This document shows, one piece after another, positions 1 through 8,994 of a DNA stretch of 64,000 nucleotides. The DNA is from DATBRG01 sp036560445 (GTDB lineage: Bacteria > Pseudomonadota > Gammaproteobacteria > Burkholderiales > Methylophilaceae). Below the pieces are notes generated by a model, which did no database searches, was not told the DNA's origin, and was given only the letters and a program-made list of their open reading frames with translations. Made by a program: the position numbers and the translations under genes. Where the stretch lies: contig DATBRG010000036.1 in NCBI GenBank assembly GCA_036560445.1, forward strand, positions 1 through 64,000, given 5' to 3'. Positions within the stretch are counted from its first letter, which is position 1. Each line of letters begins with the position of its first letter.

Positions 1-3000
1 GTGGTACTGAAGATGTCAGCCCGATTCCAATCACCCTGACTGGGGTTGATCCAAACGGAACAGTGACTTCTTACCGCGTTACAGCCTTGCCGCCAGACGG
101 GACTTTATATACGGATGCTGCCATGACCACGGCAGTGGTAAGAAATACTTACTACACTGCTACGAGTGAGCAGCTAACGCTCTACTTCAAGCCAAATGCA
201 AACTGGAGTGGGAGCGATACCTTCACTTTCAATGCAAGAGATAATGGTGGCACCGCCGGTAGCTCAGTGACTGGAACTCTCAATGTCACAGCTGTTGCTG
301 ATGTACCTAACCTGACTGTTACTAATTCATTCACTGAATTATTTAATACCAGTTGGGAGTCAGTAGGTACGTTGACTGCAACAGCCAACGATACCAATAA
401 TGCAACGCATGCCAAGGGCACTGCTGCCATTGAGGGCTGGACACTGGTAACGACCCTGCCTAGCGGCGATACTGGCGGTACAACACAAAGCAATCAGTTC
501 TATTTCAACGCAGATGGCGACCAGATACTGAATTCCAATACCAGTACGCTATTCACTGCAAGCGGCATGCTGGGTAGTGCGACTGGTGGCGATGGCCAAC
601 GAGCATATCTACATCTAGATAATGCGGCGAATGGCGTATCGTCACTTAACCCTAATTATCAAACATTGGGTATTACGCGCACCATCAATGTGACTGATAC
701 TTCCCAGGTTTATCAGCTCAGTTTGGCCTATGCACCAGATGCTGCTACCAGCGCAAATACCGGGTTCCAGGTATTGGTGGATGGCACAGTTGTCGGCACC
801 TACTCAGCTGCCGGCCTGCAGCCATTGGATTGGCAATCGGTTACTACAGGCTTTAACTTTACTTCAACCGGTAGCCACACGGTCACCATACGTACTACCG
901 CGCCAGAGGTAGGAAACGGCGTTGGCGGCTATTTCGATGATATTCGCTTGGTATCGTCGCAGGGTGCATTGCAGGACAACACGAATACAGCTACCGGTAC
1001 CGTTACCCAGATAGCGCTTGCAGGCAAGATCAGCAGCAGCTTGGTAGATACTGATGGATCTGAAACATTAACCTTGAAGATAAACAACATCCCAGGTGGC
1101 GGTCGCATTGTGTCAGGTGCTACAACTTATAGTCCTGTGAATGGTTCGACCACCATACCTATCAGCGCGCTGGCAGCAGCGTATCTGGTGCTACCTGAGG
1201 ACTACAGCGGCCGTATCGATCTGGGTGTGGTTGCTACTACAGTTGAGTCTTCAAACAGTAGCACGGCGGTCAATGCGCAGACATTGAGCTTCAATGTATA
1301 TACCTCAGGCTTGCAGGCGTTTGATCCGCCAAGCTTGGCACTCGTCAGCAACCCGATCATTGTTGAAGGCGATTACGCCATATTTGATGTCCGCCTCGCA
1401 GGCAAAGCTGCAAATGATGTGAATGTGACCCTGACGACTACCGATGGAACTGCGACTGGTGCTGATTATGGCCCAGGCTTGCAGTACTCTAATGACGGGG
1501 GGACTACATGGATCAATTACTCTTCCCAATTGACAATTCTTGCAGGCAAAACCAGCGTCCTGGTTCGCACGCCTACAGTGATAGATGGGCTAATTGAAGG
1601 CTCAGAGAACTTTACACTGACAGCTAACCTGGTGACTGGTGCGATAAGTAACTCAACCGCCACGGGCACTGCGACCATACTTGACCTGGATAGCGCGCCT
1701 ATTCTTAGTGTAAGGCCCGTGGATCAATGGACCTTCGACGAAGGCACGGGTACCACTGCGCTGAATGAGTACCGCAATATTATCGGCACCCTTGCAGATG
1801 CAAATACCACTAATGGCCTTAACCTGCCGGCCTGGGCTACCGGGCATGCGGGCACCTCGCTGACAGCACTTCAGTTTGACGGAAAAGGTGCTTCATTGTC
1901 AGTTGATCCGACAGAGCTGAACCCACTTACCCAGTCCGCTACGGTCTCTTTCTGGATCAAGACTACGCAGAATGCGACGACTGATGCTGCGCAGTTTAGC
2001 GGGACCGAAATTGGCTGGAATAGACCAAGCGTGATCGGGTCTGAACAAATCGGCGCTACGAATGATGCTCAGTGGGGATGGCTAGATAATGCTGGGCATA
2101 TTGGTATTGATGTTGGCGATGCGATTGGCGCTAAGAGTACAACAGTAGTGGCTGATGGTAATTGGCACTTTGTAGCGATTACCAGAAATTCAACAACAGG
2201 AGCTACGCAGGTTTACGTTGACGGAACACTAGAGAGTAGCGTTACATCTACAGGCTTACAAGGCACGATTACTAATGTGTTCGGCATAGGCTTTACCAAT
2301 GGTGTCAACAGCGATTTCTCACGTAATCTAACAAGTGATAGATACCTGAATGCTGCGGTTGATGATTTGCGCATCTACAGTAATGTATTAACTACTGAGC
2401 AGGTCAAATCGATTCAGGAGTCAGAGAATAACCATCATGATATAAGCATGCCAAATGATGGCACTACCTTTGAGTTTGATGTCACGGCCCGTGCCTATGA
2501 CACGCTTACTGTGAGTGGTTTATTGAGTGGATGGACTATTACCGACAGTGCTGGACATACCGCTACCAGCACAGGTACTACACAAGCAATCGATATCTCG
2601 ACATGGGATTTCTCAAAAGCACTGACGGTCAGCAACGTAGGTGCAGGTCAGTCTGCTTTGATTGATGTTTCAGCCACCAACGGCATACATACTGTGGATC
2701 AGGAATTGAGTCTGGTTTCTTATAGCAACTCTTACGAGGGTACCTCCGCTAACAATGCGCCTACCCTGAGTGCAACCGCATCTAATTTTGCGTTCGGTTA
2801 TGATGGTAATGACAGCTTGGTAGGCGGTAGTGCTGATGACAGACTTGATGGTGGTGCCGGTAATGATACTTTGAGTGGTGGGGCAGGGGCTGATTTGATT
2901 ACTGGCGGTGCCGGCAACGATAACTTGACTGGTGGTGCCGGCGCAGATGTTTTCAAGTGGACTCTTGCAGACGCAGGTACGGTCGGCAGTCCAGCTGCGG

Positions 3001-3314
3001 ATACGGTAACTGATTTCAATACGGCTGCACGCGCCAGTGGTGGCGATGTGCTTGATCTCAGAGACTTGTTGCAAGGCGAAAGCTCTGGCACATTGCTGGG
3101 ACAAGACAATCTTTCTAATTTCTTGCATTTTGAAAAGTCAGGCTCCAACACTATCGTGCATGTCAGCACCACTGGCGGGTTCGCTTCAGGATTTAACAGT
3201 GCCCAGGACGTGCAAACCATTACACTGGCAGGCGTTGATCTGGTAACTGGTTTTGCCAACGACCAAGCCATTGTGCAAGACTTGCTCAATAAGCAGAAAT
3301 TGATTACAGACTAA
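1..3314 (+). CDS. C-terminal part of a giant RTX/LapA-type surface adhesin (5' end outside window)
   Basis: The reading frame is open to the left edge (first full codon at base 3), so this is the C-terminal ~1100 residues of a larger protein. In order I see a cadherin/VCBS-like Ig segment (to about base 330), a jelly-roll-like segment (about 420-960), a Calx-beta-like domain (about 1330-1690), a LamG/concanavalin-like domain (about 1720-2410, starting WTFDEGTG), RTX nonapeptide repeats of the form GGAGND (about 2790-2960) and a type I secretion C-terminal region. RTX repeats bind calcium and the C-terminus is the secretion signal for an ABC/MFP/TolC exporter. The neighbours lapD, lapG and a lapE-like channel make a LapA-like biofilm adhesin the natural reading. 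The N-terminal retention module that LapG would cut is outside the window, so that cannot be verified. Exporter genes lapB and lapC are not in the window and may lie to the left. Confidence 0.9.
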   Translation, partial: GTEDVSPIPITLTGVDPNGTVTSYRVTALPPDGTLYTDAAMTTAVVRNTYYTATSEQLTLYFKPNANWSGSDTFTFNARDNGGTAGSSVTGTLNVTAVADVPNLTVTNSFTELFNTSWESVGTLTATANDTNNATHAKGTAAIEGWTLVTTLPSGDTGGTTQSNQFYFNADGDQILNSNTSTLFTASGMLGSATGGDGQRAYLHLDNAANGVSSLNPNYQTLGITRTINVTDTSQVYQLSLAYAPDAATSANTGFQVLVDGTVVGTYSAAGLQPLDWQSVTTGFNFTSTGSHTVTIRTTAPEVGNGVGGYFDDIRLVSSQGALQDNTNTATGTVTQIALAGKISSSLVDTDGSETLTLKINNIPGGGRIVSGATTYSPVNGSTTIPISALAAAYLVLPEDYSGRIDLGVVATTVESSNSSTAVNAQTLSFNVYTSGLQAFDPPSLALVSNPIIVEGDYAIFDVRLAGKAANDVNVTLTTTDGTATGADYGPGLQYSNDGGTTWINYSSQLTILAGKTSVLVRTPTVIDGLIEGSENFTLTANLVTGAISNSTATGTATILDLDSAPILSVRPVDQWTFDEGTGTTALNEYRNIIGTLADANTTNGLNLPAWATGHAGTSLTALQFDGKGASLSVDPTELNPLTQSATVSFWIKTTQNATTDAAQFSGTEIGWNRPSVIGSEQIGATNDAQWGWLDNAGHIGIDVGDAIGAKSTTVVADGNWHFVAITRNSTTGATQVYVDGTLESSVTSTGLQGTITNVFGIGFTNGVNSDFSRNLTSDRYLNAAVDDLRIYSNVLTTEQVKSIQESENNHHDISMPNDGTTFEFDVTARAYDTLTVSGLLSGWTITDSAGHTATSTGTTQAIDISTWDFSKALTVSNVGAGQSALIDVSATNGIHTVDQELSLVSYSNSYEGTSANNAPTLSATASNFAFGYDGNDSLVGGSADDRLDGGAGNDTLSGGAGADLITGGAGNDNLTGGAGADVFKWTLADAGTVGSPAADTVTDFNTAARASGGDVLDLRDLLQGESSGTLLGQDNLSNFLHFEKSGSNTIVHVSTTGGFASGFNSAQDVQTITLAGVDLVTGFANDQAIVQDLLNKQKLITD

Positions 3315-3373
3315 TTCTGGCAGGTTGTTTAGTATTAGGGCTTGCTGGGTAAACTAACTTAATGAGGTTTCCT

Positions 3374-3721
3374 ATGCCTTATGTACTAAAAGCTGCCGAT
3401 GGCAGCATCAAGGCGGCAAGGCCTAATCCGGTGGAGCCGGGGGTGATAGATCTAGAAGGTTGGGAATACATTGAGGGCAGCTCAAAAAGCTATATCAGTT
3501 TTTTAGAGTCAGCCTTGATGGCGGAAAATCCGTTTCGTGAGAGCGATATCCAGCTTGCCCGTGTGCTGGAAGACCTGATTTCCCTGCTGGTAGACCGGGG
3601 CATTATCCACTTTACTGATTTTCCGTTAGCTGCACAGAAACGCCTGATTTATCGGCAGAGTTTGCGTAAAAGGGGCAAGCCCCTGGATATTATCGACGAA
3701 GACTCAGATAAGATAATCTGA
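3374..3721 (+). CDS. Small conserved protein of the 'tryptophan synthase subunit beta-like' family
   Basis: A 115-residue soluble protein beginning MPYVLKAADG. The pattern (MPYV start, acidic middle, an RVLEDLI helix, then FTDFP and AAQKRL) matches a small family that databases label 'tryptophan synthase subunit beta like'. It has no resemblance to the TrpB catalytic fold, so the label should not be taken as function. I prefer ATG 3374 over the in-frame ATG 3362 because GAGG (3364-3367) sits six bases before it, whereas the earlier ATG lacks a ribosome site. It lies 60 bases after the adhesin and converges with lapD. Its role is unknown; proximity to the adhesin locus is the only functional hint. 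Confidence 0.75.
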   Translation: MPYVLKAADGSIKAARPNPVEPGVIDLEGWEYIEGSSKSYISFLESALMAENPFRESDIQLARVLEDLISLLVDRGIIHFTDFPLAAQKRLIYRQSLRKRGKPLDIIDEDSDKII

Positions 3722-3738
3722 TATTAGCCAAGCCAGAT

Positions 3739-5688
3739 TTAGACCTTAATACCTGGGCCTGTCATGCCATCGATGCCAAGTTCTGGCAGGCAGGCAATTT
3801 CTGCGTCTGTACTTACCCCTTCAGCGAATGTCATCCATCCCATTGTATGGGCTATCAGGCACAAGCCGCGCAGGAAAGCTTTATTACCAGGGTGGCTATC
3901 AATGCCTCGAATTACCGAGATGTCGATTTTGATGTAATCCAGCCCCAGTTCATGCAATTCACCTAGGCGCGCAACATCTGCGCCGACATGCTCAATACCG
4001 ATTTTGCAGCCTAAGGGCTTAAGCAAGCTGCAGAACTCACGAAATTCTTCCAGGTATTCAAACGCTCCCTGTTCGGGGACTTCTAGCCATAGTCGGGTTG
4101 CTGCTTCCGGATTTTCTTGAATCATCTGGCGCATGCGAAGGATGAATTCCGGATTGCGGATGGCGCGGCTAGAGATATTCAAGCCTATGGCCCCGGTGCC
4201 TTTTGCCAACTCCTTCAAGGCTGTTTCGAGCACTAGATTGTCAATGCGGGTCATCAGGTCTAGCCTGATAGCCCAGGAAATAAATTCGCCTGCCGATGAC
4301 CACTCGTCGTCAGGCCCAAGCTGCAGCCGAACCGGGCTTTCCTGGTGGATCAATTTGCCTTCGGCATTTACTACCGGGTAGAACGCCAGCTTAAGTCGTT
4401 TGGCATCCAGTGCCGAGGTTAACAGTTTGCGCCATTTCTCTTCATCGTTATCTTGATGTTTTGCAATATCGCTTTCACCAATCACATGTAGTACATCGGT
4501 CTTATTCGCGCTGATATCGGCCATCACATTGGTAAATAGTTTAACCAGGGGTTCTATCTGGGTTTGGCTTTCCAGCAGGTCTGGTTTATCTTTTTGCGTG
4601 TTGCTGAATTTCCCGGCTATCGTTGCCAGATTCAAGTCTAGAGAAGACTGGTGCAAACCAGCTGCTTTGTACAGTGCGCCCTTGATCTGGCTAGAGAAGC
4701 CATAAATATCGGTAGCGTGATTGCAGAAAACAGCGAAGTCAGTGCCATTCAAACGGCCAGCGAGCAGGGCAGGGTTGCTGCTAGAGAGGCCGCTAAGTAC
4801 GTCACCGAGTCGGTTCAACAAAGCGTCGGTTTCTGTATGACCTAGCTTTTGGTCTATTTCACCCAGATTGGAAAGACGAGAAATGACCAGTACACCTTCT
4901 GTGAATGTTTCATCGTTGCTGATAGTAGCGTCAACCCGGCTCAGGAAGTAATCGCGGTTCATCAAACTGGAAACCCGGTCATAATTGGCTTCCAGGCGCA
5001 ACTCTTCCAGGCGTTGTGACTCTTCGTTAAGCAGTTTTTTGATACGGTTAGAGAGCCGGTTCATCGCGGTAACAACCACATTAAATTCTGTGGTTTTCGG
5101 TTCTTCGATGGTGATGAACCGACGATCGCCAATAGCTTCAGCTTGATTTACAACATCATTGAGTGGTCGAAGAATCGCCCGCAGGATCAATGTACCAATA
5201 TAGCCACTGCCAATTCCTATAGCCAGGCTCCATAGCAGCATCAACAATGTGCTGCGCCATAGCTCTGCATAGGCGAAGCGCGAGTGGCTTTCCAGTTTGA
5301 GGGTGCCGTATTGCGACCATCCATCTTGCACCTGGGCTATACCGGCTTTGGTTTCAATTGGAAATAGCCTGGTAAACCAAAGCGGAGCCTCCGTTGCTGT
5401 AGCCGAACTTCTACGCTCAGAGATGATGGTGCCATTCGGATCGGTAAGCCCTATATATTGATAATGCCCAGTATCAAATTGTGCTGAAATCATTAGCTCG
5501 ACAATCACCGGGTCTTTTTTCATATGCGACAAGGACAGGGCCAACGAACCCGCATTGTCGATATTTTTCATTTGTAGTTGCTGCTCCAGATAATGTTTGC
5601 TGGAGATGGTACTTACCAGAAAACTGCCGCCAAAGGCCAGTAGCATGATAATGACGATAGCTAGCCATAGTTGTTTAATTAATGACAT
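3739..5688 (-). CDS. lapD: LapD, inner-membrane c-di-GMP receptor controlling adhesin release
   Basis: 649 residues: TM helix (about 8-28), periplasmic LapD/MoxY-type sensor domain with a GW motif, second TM (about 150-170), HAMP, then GGDEF and EAL domains. Both enzymatic motifs are degenerate. The GGDEF signature reads LNGTDF (about residue 312) and EAL reads ESP (about residue 449), so it should bind rather than make or cut c-di-GMP. The N-terminus and the C-terminal GPGIKV resemble Pseudomonas LapD closely. In that system, c-di-GMP-bound LapD sequesters the protease LapG and keeps LapA on the surface. Here lapD is 19 bases downstream of lapG on the same strand, presumably in one operon. 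Function is inferred from similarity and context. Confidence 0.93.
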   Translation of the reverse strand: MSLIKQLWLAIVIIMLLAFGGSFLVSTISSKHYLEQQLQMKNIDNAGSLALSLSHMKKDPVIVELMISAQFDTGHYQYIGLTDPNGTIISERRSSATATEAPLWFTRLFPIETKAGIAQVQDGWSQYGTLKLESHSRFAYAELWRSTLLMLLWSLAIGIGSGYIGTLILRAILRPLNDVVNQAEAIGDRRFITIEEPKTTEFNVVVTAMNRLSNRIKKLLNEESQRLEELRLEANYDRVSSLMNRDYFLSRVDATISNDETFTEGVLVISRLSNLGEIDQKLGHTETDALLNRLGDVLSGLSSSNPALLAGRLNGTDFAVFCNHATDIYGFSSQIKGALYKAAGLHQSSLDLNLATIAGKFSNTQKDKPDLLESQTQIEPLVKLFTNVMADISANKTDVLHVIGESDIAKHQDNDEEKWRKLLTSALDAKRLKLAFYPVVNAEGKLIHQESPVRLQLGPDDEWSSAGEFISWAIRLDLMTRIDNLVLETALKELAKGTGAIGLNISSRAIRNPEFILRMRQMIQENPEAATRLWLEVPEQGAFEYLEEFREFCSLLKPLGCKIGIEHVGADVARLGELHELGLDYIKIDISVIRGIDSHPGNKAFLRGLCLIAHTMGWMTFAEGVSTDAEIACLPELGIDGMTGPGIKV

Positions 5689-5707
5689 ATTAGGTTCCTC
5701 ATAAAAG

Positions 5708-6403
5708 TTATTCTATGCCATCAGCTTGCATGCGTGCGAGTACATCGCGCCAACGTGAAAGATGTGATGAAGGATCGCCACCAGAGTGGTTTGAAGCACC
5801 TAGCCAGAGGCCTTCACTATTGAAGCTAAAAATCGGGGTAAGGTCGGTACGGCGTGAAGCAAGGCGAACCTCAGGGATCAGATTATCCAGAATCAGAGGT
5901 TCTGAAGTCGGCGTGGGGTAATAGCTCAGCACCATATGTGCTTGAAACAGTTTGCTATATGGCCCGCCTATCTGAGCGCGGACATATGTTAGCTTCAATT
6001 TTTCATTGGGGATATTCAGTTGTTTAAGAAACGCATACTTTGCGATACAGTAGTCTTCGCAATCCCCTCGCTCTTTACCCAATGATTCCAGAGGTGTCGC
6101 CCAATAGTCAGTTTGCCCCCAGACATTGATATCTTCATCGTATGCTATCTTTTGGTTGAAAAAGTCATTAATGCGCTTGAGTTTCTCTGAATCTGGAGCG
6201 GACTTCAACGCATATAAGATAGTTTGGAGTTCAAGGATATTGTTGCGGGCGCGTTCGCCATAGCGCTGGCTGGCCAGAGCGCTTAGTTTATTGAAATCAA
6301 TTGCCCCCAGCCCTGAATGAGAAATCAGGAAGAAGAGTGCAATTAAAATGACTAAACGACAGGCATGTTTAATTGGGGCATTGATGTTTTTTGATACAAA
6401 AAT
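5708..6403 (-). CDS. lapG: LapG, periplasmic cysteine protease (transglutaminase-like) with no canonical start codon
   Basis: The family core is intact: WGQTDYWATP, the catalytic Cys in RGDCED, His in QAHMV and Asp in LILDNL, as in LapG of Pseudomonas fluorescens. The first ATG/GTG/TTG in frame is TTG at 6206-6208, but that would remove the signal peptide and first helices. Coding similarity continues upstream (IDFNKLSALASQRYGE), preceded by a hydrophobic signal-like segment (about 6320-6356), and the frame stays open to a stop at 6425-6427 without ATG, GTG or TTG. I end the gene at ATT 6401-6403, which has AGG about ten bases before it, as the least bad choice. A small indel linking to the out-of-frame ATG at 6379-6381 is the alternative. 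LapG cleaves the adhesin N-terminus when LapD is free of c-di-GMP. Confidence 0.88.
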   Translation of the reverse strand: MFVSKNINAPIKHACRLVILIALFFLISHSGLGAIDFNKLSALASQRYGERARNNILELQTILYALKSAPDSEKLKRINDFFNQKIAYDEDINVWGQTDYWATPLESLGKERGDCEDYCIAKYAFLKQLNIPNEKLKLTYVRAQIGGPYSKLFQAHMVLSYYPTPTSEPLILDNLIPEVRLASRRTDLTPIFSFNSEGLWLGASNHSGGDPSSHLSRWRDVLARMQADGIE

Positions 6404-6435
6404 TTCAATGACGCCTAATAGTAATTAAATTAGAG

Positions 6436-6451
6436 TGGCACGCTAATTGCT
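6436..6451 (+). promoter_or_regulatory. Sigma-54 (-24/-12) promoter upstream of lapE
   Basis: TGGCACG-CTAA-TTGCT matches the RpoN consensus TGGCACG-N4-TTGCW at every position, with GG and GC ten bases apart. It points at the TolC-type gene starting at 6579, predicting a leader of about 115 bases. No TGTC-N10-GACA dyad is visible nearby, so the activator is unknown. Confidence 0.8.
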
Positions 6452-6578
6452 GATTCTGTGTTGCACATTTGCAATACTTTGCTGTATAAACATAAAATAT
6501 TGTATAAATATAATGAATTACTATCGATTTATAATAAATTACTGTAATAATTACGCAAAATTAGGCCGATAAGACGAG

Positions 6579-8480
6579 ATGAGATTTCCGAAAAACATGA
6601 AAAGATTCTATCAGAGTGTATTGATAGCGGTTACCTTATGTGTCGTTGATTTTGCCTATGCTGAAGAAGGAGTTATGGGGCAGGCGCCTCGGGCCTCTAC
6701 TCTAAAAGAGGCCATAGAGAAAGCCGTTACCTCTAACCCTGAAGTGCAAGCCAGATATCACAATTACCTTTTTTCCCAACAAGACACGACCATAGCACGG
6801 GCAGCCTTGTTGCCACACCTTGATGTCGATACGACATACAGACGGCAGGAGAAGATTGGCCCCAATATCGACAATACGAATATCCCAGAACGACAAACCC
6901 AGTTAGTACTCAGGCAGCTACTGTTTGATGGTTTTGCCAGTAGTGGTGAAGTTAATCGACTGGGGCATGCTTCACGAGTCCGCTATTACGAGCTGTTAAG
7001 TGCGATGGAAAATACTGCGCTTGAAGTAGTAAAAGCGTATATCGATATTCAACGCTATCGTCAGCTTGTCGACTATGCGAAGGATAACTATGTTGTCCAT
7101 AAGCAGTTATTCGAACGGATTGAAGAACGTGTCACTGCTGGTGTGGCACGCCGGGTTGACTTGGAACAGGCGAGTGGGCGTTTAGCGCTGGCTGAAGCGA
7201 ATCTGTTGACCGAAACGACTAACCTGCATGATGTACAAGCGCGCTATCAGCGCCTGGTAGGTGAATTGCCACCGGAAGACTTACCGGCAGTAGACTTTTA
7301 CAATCTAGGTGTTTCACCGAACATCAATGAAGCTCTTCAGTTGGCTTATACAAAAAATCCTGATCTGTTGTCTACGATTGAAAATATCGAGGCAACCAGG
7401 CAGGAAGTAAAAAACAAACGTGCCAAATATTCGCCAAGACTGGATTTAGAGGCGCGCACTAATCTCGATACAAGTAAGGATGGGGCTAACAGCGTATCGG
7501 CAGCCGATGTGCTTCAGCTTACTTTGAGTTTCAACCTGTTCAATGGTTTTGCAGATATGGCAGGGGTGGAACAGACAGTCGATAAACTCAATAATTCACT
7601 TGATTCTCGTGATAAGGCCTGTGTTGATACCAGACAAACGCTGGTGATTGCCTACAATGATACCGAGCAACTCAAAGAACAGCTGATTTATCGTAACCAG
7701 CATCAATTATCTATTGAGAAAGCACGTGAAGCCTATCGTAAGCAATTCGATATCGGGCAGCGTAGCTTGCTGGATTTACTCGATACTGAGAACGAGTACT
7801 TCCAGGCCAGGCGTACTTACACAGTGACAGAAAATGATCTGTATACAGCTTATGCCCGAACTTATGCTGCCGAAGGTGAATTGCTTAGCCAGTTAGGTGT
7901 TACACGAAAAGACATCCCGGATATTGGTAGGCCCGATTACCTGCAGACGGAAAATGTATGCGAGGTGCTTGCACCGATTCCGCTCAAGATAGATAAGCCC
8001 GCAATCGTTGCGCAGGCCAAACCCTTAAGCGATACCCTGGTTTCATTGGCGGCCATTGCCAAGCAGTCTGCTGCGCTACAACAAGCCAAGCCTGCCGATG
8101 CTTCGCCTGCGATAGTTAAACCTGCCCCTGTCGTTAAATTCAGTGAAGATGACTTGATTACCAGCCGCGCCCATGATTGGGCTGCCGCTTGGGAGCAAAA
8201 AGATGTTGATGCTTATTTGAAATTCTACGCAGAAGATTTTGTCCCAGAAAATAAGCTTAGCCATAATGCATGGGTGGAACAACGTAAACAGCGTATTTCC
8301 AAACCTTCAAAAATCAAGATCATGCTACGCAACATGAAAGTCACTATTGATGGCGATAAGGCTAGTGTTGAATTCACTCAGCTCTATAGTGTGCCTGGCT
8401 ATAGCGACAATGTGACTAAAGAACTGAAGTTAGAAAAATTAAACAATGTTTGGGTAATCGTTCACGAGCTGGTTAAATAA
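6579..8480 (+). CDS. lapE: TolC-family outer-membrane channel (LapE-like) with C-terminal NTF2/SnoaL-like domain
   Basis: 633 residues, longer than ordinary TolC proteins (about 450-490). A signal peptide (cleavage near AYA-EEG) is followed by the two outer-membrane-efflux repeats (about 40-235 and 245-435), including the family-typical GQRSLLDLLDTENEYF. A Pro/Ala/Lys-rich linker (about 440-520) leads to an added domain from about residue 521 (WAAAWEQKDVDAYLKFYAEDF), typical of the NTF2/SnoaL-like domain seen at the ends of some envelope proteins. The channel would complete the type I exporter for the adhesin. The extra domain would sit at the periplasmic side and may bind peptidoglycan or a partner (inference). 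It is divergent from lapG-lapD, with a sigma-54 promoter upstream. A second in-frame ATG is at 6597. Confidence 0.9.
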   Translation: MRFPKNMKRFYQSVLIAVTLCVVDFAYAEEGVMGQAPRASTLKEAIEKAVTSNPEVQARYHNYLFSQQDTTIARAALLPHLDVDTTYRRQEKIGPNIDNTNIPERQTQLVLRQLLFDGFASSGEVNRLGHASRVRYYELLSAMENTALEVVKAYIDIQRYRQLVDYAKDNYVVHKQLFERIEERVTAGVARRVDLEQASGRLALAEANLLTETTNLHDVQARYQRLVGELPPEDLPAVDFYNLGVSPNINEALQLAYTKNPDLLSTIENIEATRQEVKNKRAKYSPRLDLEARTNLDTSKDGANSVSAADVLQLTLSFNLFNGFADMAGVEQTVDKLNNSLDSRDKACVDTRQTLVIAYNDTEQLKEQLIYRNQHQLSIEKAREAYRKQFDIGQRSLLDLLDTENEYFQARRTYTVTENDLYTAYARTYAAEGELLSQLGVTRKDIPDIGRPDYLQTENVCEVLAPIPLKIDKPAIVAQAKPLSDTLVSLAAIAKQSAALQQAKPADASPAIVKPAPVVKFSEDDLITSRAHDWAAAWEQKDVDAYLKFYAEDFVPENKLSHNAWVEQRKQRISKPSKIKIMLRNMKVTIDGDKASVEFTQLYSVPGYSDNVTKELKLEKLNNVWVIVHELVK

Positions 8481-8549
8481 TCAGGAATGCCACAATTATT
8501 GGGTGAGATCAGAACATCGTTTTAGACTCGACCAATACTCAAAAATCTC

Positions 8550-8567
8550 GCCAGATTTGAATCTGGC
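8550..8567. terminator. Short hairpin after lapE, possible weak terminator
   Basis: GCCAGAT and ATCTGGC pair perfectly around a TTGA loop 70 bases after the lapE stop. There is no clear T-run on the + strand; on the - strand the hairpin is followed by TTTTT after a few bases. Function as a terminator is uncertain. Confidence 0.3.
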
Positions 8568-8717
8568 TCAATTGGGGTGCCTATTAGGCCATTCGATTAA
8601 TCTTCCTATTAGCTTCTGTTATTGTTTCTGCTAAATCCACCTGAGTAAGTGGTAGAATACGCCCCCTAATCAGGGGTATGCATCAGGACTTCCGTCATAT
8701 CCCAAGCAATGCCATCC

Positions 8718-8804
8718 GCCCGGGTGGTGAAATTGGTAGACACAAGGGACTTAAAATCCCTCGGCTTAACGGCTGTACCGGTTCGATTCCGGTCCCGGGC
8801 ACCA
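8718..8804 (+). tRNA. tRNA-Leu (anticodon TAA)
   Basis: Acceptor arms GCCCGGG (8718-8724) and CCCGGGC (8794-8800) pair, followed by ACCA encoded in the genome. The anticodon loop CTTAAAA (8750-8756) gives anticodon TAA (8752-8754). A long variable arm and the T-loop GTTCGATTCC fit a class II tRNA. A -10-like TAGAAT at 8653-8658 followed by a GC-rich discriminator is a plausible stringently controlled promoter. Confidence 0.97.
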
Positions 8805-8994
8805 TTTAATGGTTTCAGAAGATTCAACTAAGCTCATTGCCTCATGAATAAACGGGTTTCAGGTATTATGCCGTCTGGAGAAATACATTAATATTGACTG
8901 TAATCTGGTGTTTTGTTGTTATGTTTGTGGCCCAGTGCTGATTGGGCGAGCCTGAAATTACTATATCCTTAATCCTCTTGAACGAGACTACATA

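Noticed and set aside
2790..2960. The short GGTGGTGCCGG-like repeats as a CRISPR or VNTR array
   Set aside because: They encode in-frame RTX nonapeptides within the adhesin and have no spacer structure.
2670..3289. Long reading frames on the - strand within the adhesin gene
   Set aside because: They mirror the repetitive Gly/Asp codons of the RTX region and show no family pattern or ribosome site.
5708..6208. Starting lapG at TTG 6206-6208
   Set aside because: It would remove the signal peptide and the first conserved helices that are plainly encoded upstream in the same frame.
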